Source of the DNA: Gammaproteobacteria bacterium
GTDB lineage: Bacteria; Pseudomonadota; Gammaproteobacteria; DSM-26407
Direction of reading: 5' to 3'
DNA: 10,873 bases
Assembly: GCA_028694565.1 (NCBI GenBank)
Contig: JAQVKR010000052.1
Span: forward strand, 1-10,873
Of the stretch, positions 6,030-10,873 are shown in pieces. The number at the start of each line of letters is the position of its first letter. Position 1 is the stretch's first letter. A model generated the notes under the pieces. It had not been told where the DNA came from and made no database searches. It worked only from the letters and a program-made list of their open reading frames with translations. The position numbers were made by a program, and so were the translations under genes.

Positions 6030-6635
6030 TCACTCCATCGCCAGCAGCGCTTCCACCCGGGCGGCGCTGGCCCGTTCAGCGGGCCGTCCGTCCACCGGGC
6101 TCAGGGGGGTGCTGCGGGGGCCGTCGGAGGAGAACACGGTCAGGTCGATGACCGTGTCGCCGGCGACGAAGCGGAAGCCGGGCAGGGTCTGGTGCCCGTT
6201 TCCGGACAGGCGCAGGCGCATGTCGCGGGGCTCGAAGGGGATGCCGGCGTCATCCAGGGCGAAGGCGACGTCCTCCGGGGCGGCGGCGAACAGGTGCAGG
6301 TCGATGACGCTGTTGGCCCCGGCGGTGCCGCTGAGCACCGGCCCCACCAGGCGGGGTTCGAAGCGGGCCAGCAGGCGCATGGCGTTGAGTGCCGTGCGGC
6401 GCAGCTCCCGCAGGCGCGCGGGCTGGGAATCGGACTGGAACAGCTGCTGGTAGGCGCGCAGGGCCTGCTCGATCTCCTCGTTCCGGGGCATGTTCCGGGT
6501 GCCCTCGGCGCCCAGGTGGCCCGCGGCCTTGCGCTTGGCCTGCAGGAAATCGTTGAGCCCCTCGGCGGCCATGATGCGGGCCGCCTCCTCGGCGATCAGC
6601 TGGCGTACCCGCCGGTCACGCGTGCTCTGGCCCAT
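6030..6635 (-). CDS. Conserved hypothetical protein, degenerate nucleotidyltransferase-like
   Basis: I do not recognise a named family. The 201-residue protein is soluble, with no signal peptide or membrane segment. Residues 1-95 look helical and charged, rich in Arg, Glu and Ala. Residues 96-170 carry a pattern reminiscent of the nucleotidyltransferase fold: GTAGANSVIDLHLF at 103-116 (Gly-Thr, then D112-x-H114 where active enzymes have D-x-D), and a later strand TVIDLTVF with D164 in the place of the third Asp. A conserved-looking TPLSPVDGRP (176-185) follows. The likely start is ATG 6635, with GGAG 6 nt upstream; ATG 6641 and TTG 6647 are in-frame alternatives. It lies 73 bp downstream of mrcA on the same strand, probably co-transcribed. 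Function is unknown. Confidence 0.72.
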   Translation of the reverse strand: MGQSTRDRRVRQLIAEEAARIMAAEGLNDFLQAKRKAAGHLGAEGTRNMPRNEEIEQALRAYQQLFQSDSQPARLRELRRTALNAMRLLARFEPRLVGPVLSGTAGANSVIDLHLFAAAPEDVAFALDDAGIPFEPRDMRLRLSGNGHQTLPGFRFVAGDTVIDLTVFSSDGPRSTPLSPVDGRPAERASAARVEALLAME

Positions 6636-6708
6636 CGGCATCTCCAATCCGGGCTGCTGCGGGATGGCCCGCGGACAGGTTCGTTGCGGCCGCGCTCCGC
6701 CCCGCGGC

Positions 6709-9120
6709 TCAGAACAGGCGCTCGGGCGCGCCGCCCCCGCCGCTTCCGGTGCCCAGCGGGGCCGCGGCGGTCTGGCGGGGCACCGTATCTTCCCTGAAGG
6801 TCTCGAAGATGGCGTCGGCCTGGTCGCTGCGCGCCAGCAGTCCGGTGTCGGGGTCGATGCGCACGGTCACCAGGCCCTCGGGTTCGGGCTGGACGTGTTC
6901 GGGGCGCCCTTTCAGGGCCTCGTCCATGAACTGGATCCACATGGGCAGGGCCGCCCGGCCGCCGGTTTCCCGGTTGCCCAGGGAGCGCGGCTGATCGAAG
7001 CCCACCCAGCAGGTGGTCACGATGTCGGCATTGAAGCCGGAGAACCAGGCGTCGAGCTGATCGTTGGTGGTCCCGGTCTTGCCGCCGATATCGCCGCGCC
7101 CCAGCGCCTGGGCGCGGCGGCCGGTGCCGCGCTTGATCACATCCTGCAGCAGCGAGGTGATGAGCCAGCTGTTCTGCGGCGTGAGCACCCGGGTCGCCAC
7201 CACGGGCGCCTCGTCCCCGCTCGCGGTCCGTCCCACCGGCAGCAGCGGCAGGGCGCCGGGCAGCCCCGGCTCGGGGCAGTCGCGGCAGACGGTGGCGGGC
7301 CGCGCCTCGAACAGCGTCTCGCCGCGGCTGTTCTCGATGCGGGCCAGCGCATGGGGCTCCACCCGGAAGCCGCCGTTGGCGAACACCGCGTAGCCGCCGA
7401 CCAGTTCCAGGGGGGTGAGGACGCCGGTGCCCAGGGCCAGGGTGAGGTTGCGGGGCAGGGAGTCGGGCCGGAAGCCGAAGCGCTGGACGTAGTCCACGGC
7501 GTACTCGATGCCGATCTCGCGCAGCAGGCGGATGGAGACCAGGTTGCGGGACTTGTACAGGGCCTCCCGCAGGCGCGTGGGCCCGAAGAAGCGGCCGCTG
7601 TAGTTCTCCGGGCGCCACAGCTTCTCGGCGCCGGCATCCTCGTACACCACCGGGGCGTCGTTGATGATGCTGGCCGGCGTGAAGCCCTTCTCCAGCGCCG
7701 CCGAGTAGATGAAGGGCTTGAAGTTGGACCCGGGCTGGCGCTCGGCCTGGGTGACCCGGTTGAACTTGCTGCGGTTGAAGTCGAACCCGCCCACCAGGCT
7801 GAGGATGGCCCCGGTGTCGGGGTCGAGCGAGACCAGGGCGCCCTCCACCTGGGGCAGCTGGCTCAGGGCCCAGCGGCCCTCCCCGGCGGGCTGGATGCGC
7901 ACCAGGTCGCCGGGAGCGAGCACGTCGCCGGCGCGCTTCGGTGCCGGGCCGGTGGCGTTGTCGTTGCGGTAGGCGCGGGCCCACTCCAGGCCCTCCCAGG
8001 GGATCTCCGCGTCGCCGCCGTCCGCTAGCCGGACCCGGGCCGAGCGCTCCTCCACGCCCATGACCAGGGCCGGTATCTGCCCGCCGGTGACGGGCGTGTC
8101 GCGCAGGCGCCGCATTCCCGCCTCGGGGTCCGCGGGGTCGGTCTTGGCTTCCGGCCCCCGCCAGCCGTGCCGGCGATCATATTCGAGCAGGGCGCTGACG
8201 AGGGCGTGGTTGGCGCTGTTCTGGAGCCGGCTGTCGATGGTGGTGGTGACCCGGTAGCCGTCGGTATAGGCGGCGTCGCCGTAGCGGGCCACCATCTCGG
8301 TGCGGATCATCTCGGCCAGATAGGGGGCGTCGGCCTCCACTTCCTGGTTGTGGTAGCGGGCGGTGTTCGGCGTTGCCAGCGCCGCCTGGTAGGCGTCCGG
8401 CTCGATGAAGCCCAGGCCCCGCATGCGGCCGAGAACATAGTCGCGCCGGGTCAGCGCCCGGTCGGGATCGGCGATGGGGTTGTAGCGGGAAGGGGCCTTG
8501 GGCAGGCCGGCGATCATGGCGTATTCGGCCAGGCTGAGCTCGGCGAGCGCCCGGCCATAGTAGACCTGGGCGGCGGCGCCGACGCCGTAGGCGCGGTTGC
8601 CGAGGTAGATCTTGTTCAGGTAGAGCTCGAGTATCTCGGGCTTGCTGAGCTCGCGCTCGATCTTGAGCGCGAGCAGGATTTCGTTGAACTTGCGCAGGAA
8701 GGTCTTTTCCCGGCTGAGGAAGAAGTTGCGCGCCACCTGCATGGTGATGGTGCTGCCCCCCTGGCCCTTCTCGCCGGTGCGCAGCAGGTGCCAGGCCGCG
8801 CGCAGGATGCCCTGGTAGTCCACGCCGGGATGGTGGAAGAACCGGTCGTCCTCGGCGGCGAGCACCGCCTGGATCATCGGCTCGGGGATCTCGGCGTAGG
8901 ACAGGGGAATGCGGCGCTTCTCGCCGAATTCGGCGATCAGGCTGCCGTCGGCGGCGAAAATCCGCAGCGGGACCTGGAACTGCATGTCCTTGAGGCTTTC
9001 GGTGGACGGCAGCTTGGGCGCCAGGTAGACGTAGGCGCCCCCCGCTGCGATGGCTCCCAGCAGCCCCAGGGCGAAGAAGGCGGAGAGGAGACTGAGCAGC
9101 AGCTTGGCGAGGCGTTTCAT
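6709..9120 (-). CDS. mrcA: Penicillin-binding protein 1A, bifunctional peptidoglycan glycosyltransferase/transpeptidase
   Basis: The 803-residue class A PBP polymerises lipid II glycan strands and crosslinks peptides at the periplasmic face of the inner membrane. A short cytoplasmic MKR and one membrane anchor (about 5-33) precede the GT51 glycosyltransferase domain (about 50-230), with catalytic E90 in AAEDDRFF and GGSTITMQ (121-128). A PBP1A-type insert (about 320-425, OB-like) follows. The transpeptidase domain (about 425-735) has the SxxK nucleophile S465-NF-K468, the SxN motif S524-R-N526 and KTGT at 681-684. Length and architecture fit PBP1A (mrcA, called ponA in Pseudomonas) rather than PBP1B. 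No clear Shine-Dalgarno is visible before the ATG at 9120; the upstream 25 nt are C-rich. The gene is divergent from pilM, as in P. aeruginosa. Confidence 0.96.
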   Translation of the reverse strand: MKRLAKLLLSLLSAFFALGLLGAIAAGGAYVYLAPKLPSTESLKDMQFQVPLRIFAADGSLIAEFGEKRRIPLSYAEIPEPMIQAVLAAEDDRFFHHPGVDYQGILRAAWHLLRTGEKGQGGSTITMQVARNFFLSREKTFLRKFNEILLALKIERELSKPEILELYLNKIYLGNRAYGVGAAAQVYYGRALAELSLAEYAMIAGLPKAPSRYNPIADPDRALTRRDYVLGRMRGLGFIEPDAYQAALATPNTARYHNQEVEADAPYLAEMIRTEMVARYGDAAYTDGYRVTTTIDSRLQNSANHALVSALLEYDRRHGWRGPEAKTDPADPEAGMRRLRDTPVTGGQIPALVMGVEERSARVRLADGGDAEIPWEGLEWARAYRNDNATGPAPKRAGDVLAPGDLVRIQPAGEGRWALSQLPQVEGALVSLDPDTGAILSLVGGFDFNRSKFNRVTQAERQPGSNFKPFIYSAALEKGFTPASIINDAPVVYEDAGAEKLWRPENYSGRFFGPTRLREALYKSRNLVSIRLLREIGIEYAVDYVQRFGFRPDSLPRNLTLALGTGVLTPLELVGGYAVFANGGFRVEPHALARIENSRGETLFEARPATVCRDCPEPGLPGALPLLPVGRTASGDEAPVVATRVLTPQNSWLITSLLQDVIKRGTGRRAQALGRGDIGGKTGTTNDQLDAWFSGFNADIVTTCWVGFDQPRSLGNRETGGRAALPMWIQFMDEALKGRPEHVQPEPEGLVTVRIDPDTGLLARSDQADAIFETFREDTVPRQTAAAPLGTGSGGGGAPERLF

Positions 9121-10393
<1,273 letters not shown>

Positions 10394-10394
10394 C

Positions 10395-10873
10395 ATGGCC
10401 CGTATCAACCTGTTGCCGTGGCGCGAGGAGCGTCGCAAGGAAAGACAGCGGCAGTTCCTGGGCATGCTGGTGGGTTTCGCCCTGCTGGCGGGTGCCATCG
10501 TCCTCTATGTGCACATGCATATCGGCTGGATGATCGATGACCAGGAGGCCCGCAACAACTACCTGAACCAGGAAATCGCCATCCTGGACAAGAAGATCCA
10601 GGAGATCCAGGAGCTGGAGAAGGAGAAGGCGCGGCTGCTGGCGCACATGAAGATCATCCAGGAGCTGCAGGCCAACCGGCCCGTGGTGGTGCACCTCTTC
10701 GACGAGATGGTCAAGACCATCCCCGAGGGGGTCTTCTACAACAATCTGGAGCGGCGCGGCACCACCCTGACCATGCGCGGCGTGGCGGAATCCAACACCC
10801 GGGTCTCGGCGCTGATGCGCAACACGGAGGCCTCCGACTGGGTCACCTCGCCGAAGCTCAACATCATCGAGAC
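10395..10873 (+). CDS. pilN: Type IV pilus assembly protein PilN, N-terminal part (cut by window end)
   Basis: The reading frame is open from the ATG at 10395 to the window edge, 159 codons, with no stop. The N-terminus MARINLLPWREERRKE carries the conserved INLLPWR motif that docks into PilM. One membrane helix follows (about 20-40), then a long Glu/Lys/Gln-rich coiled-coil stretch (about 48-95) and the start of the periplasmic ferredoxin-like domain (VHLFDEMVKTIPEGVFYNNLER…). PilN pairs with PilO in the inner membrane. The start lies 1 bp after the pilM stop, and the GAGGAG-like sequence within the pilM end is weak, which suggests translational coupling. Roughly the last 25-40 residues, and presumably pilO, pilP and pilQ, lie beyond the window. 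Confidence 0.96.
   Translation, partial: MARINLLPWREERRKERQRQFLGMLVGFALLAGAIVLYVHMHIGWMIDDQEARNNYLNQEIAILDKKIQEIQELEKEKARLLAHMKIIQELQANRPVVVHLFDEMVKTIPEGVFYNNLERRGTTLTMRGVAESNTRVSALMRNTEASDWVTSPKLNIIE

Noticed and set aside
4486..6033. 515-codon open frame antisense to maeB
   Set aside because: maeB has intact catalytic and nucleotide-binding motifs. The antisense frame is low-complexity, His/Gly/Arg-rich and covers the maeB promoter-proximal region.
6490..8028. 512-codon open frame on the + strand, antisense to mrcA and the nucleotidyltransferase-like gene
   Set aside because: It is the mirror of GC-rich coding sequence, rich in Gly/Ala/Arg/Gln/His with no family motifs, and it spans two well-supported genes on the other strand.

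Overview
The window looks like chromosomal DNA of a high-GC gammaproteobacterium capable of nitrate respiration. I cannot name the genus; a Chromatiales/Ectothiorhodospiraceae-like or similar lineage is only a guess. The reasons are the periplasmic nitrate reductase genes, the Cys4-type ribosomal protein bL31, and a gene neighbourhood (rpmE, thermonuclease-like gene, maeB, PBP1A gene, pilM, pilN) that resembles, from memory, the PA5049-PA5043 region of Pseudomonas aeruginosa. No mobile element, CRISPR array, tRNA or rRNA is visible.

Region 1 (1-1616) is the 3' part of a nap operon on the + strand: the end of napG, napH overlapping it by ATGA, then napB, closed by a clear rho-independent terminator. 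Region 2 (1664-2437) is an exonuclease III gene (xthA family) on the - strand, convergent with napB. Region 3 (2438-3214) is a tetrahaem quinol dehydrogenase, napC, in its own transcription unit. Its promoter carries a near-consensus FNR/Dnr box about 31 bp upstream of a -10-like hexamer. The nap system is therefore split into two units around a DNA-repair gene, with both electron routes present (NapGH and NapC).

Region 4 (3285-4437) is rpmE with a good sigma70 promoter and a short structured leader. A secreted thermonuclease-family gene follows, whose first codons overlap a terminator-like hairpin. Region 5 (4444-5766) is a short-form malic enzyme with its own promoter. Region 6 (5767-6029) is a 263-bp convergent intergenic region holding a strong hairpin and a pair of inverted repeat arms resembling dispersed bacterial repeats.

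Region 7 (6030-9120) is on the - strand: penicillin-binding protein 1A (mrcA/ponA), followed by a conserved hypothetical protein with a degenerate nucleotidyltransferase-like pattern. Region 8 (9121-10873) is a divergent, relatively AT-rich promoter region, then pilM and the start of pilN, the first genes of a type IV pilus alignment operon that presumably continues as pilOPQ beyond the window.

Most of the window is well-understood core biology. The points most worth checking are the FNR/Dnr box before napC, the terminator-like hairpin inside the nuclease signal-peptide region, the rpmE leader, the inverted repeat pair, and the nucleotidyltransferase-like protein next to PBP1A. I did not find convincing evidence of a wholly new system.
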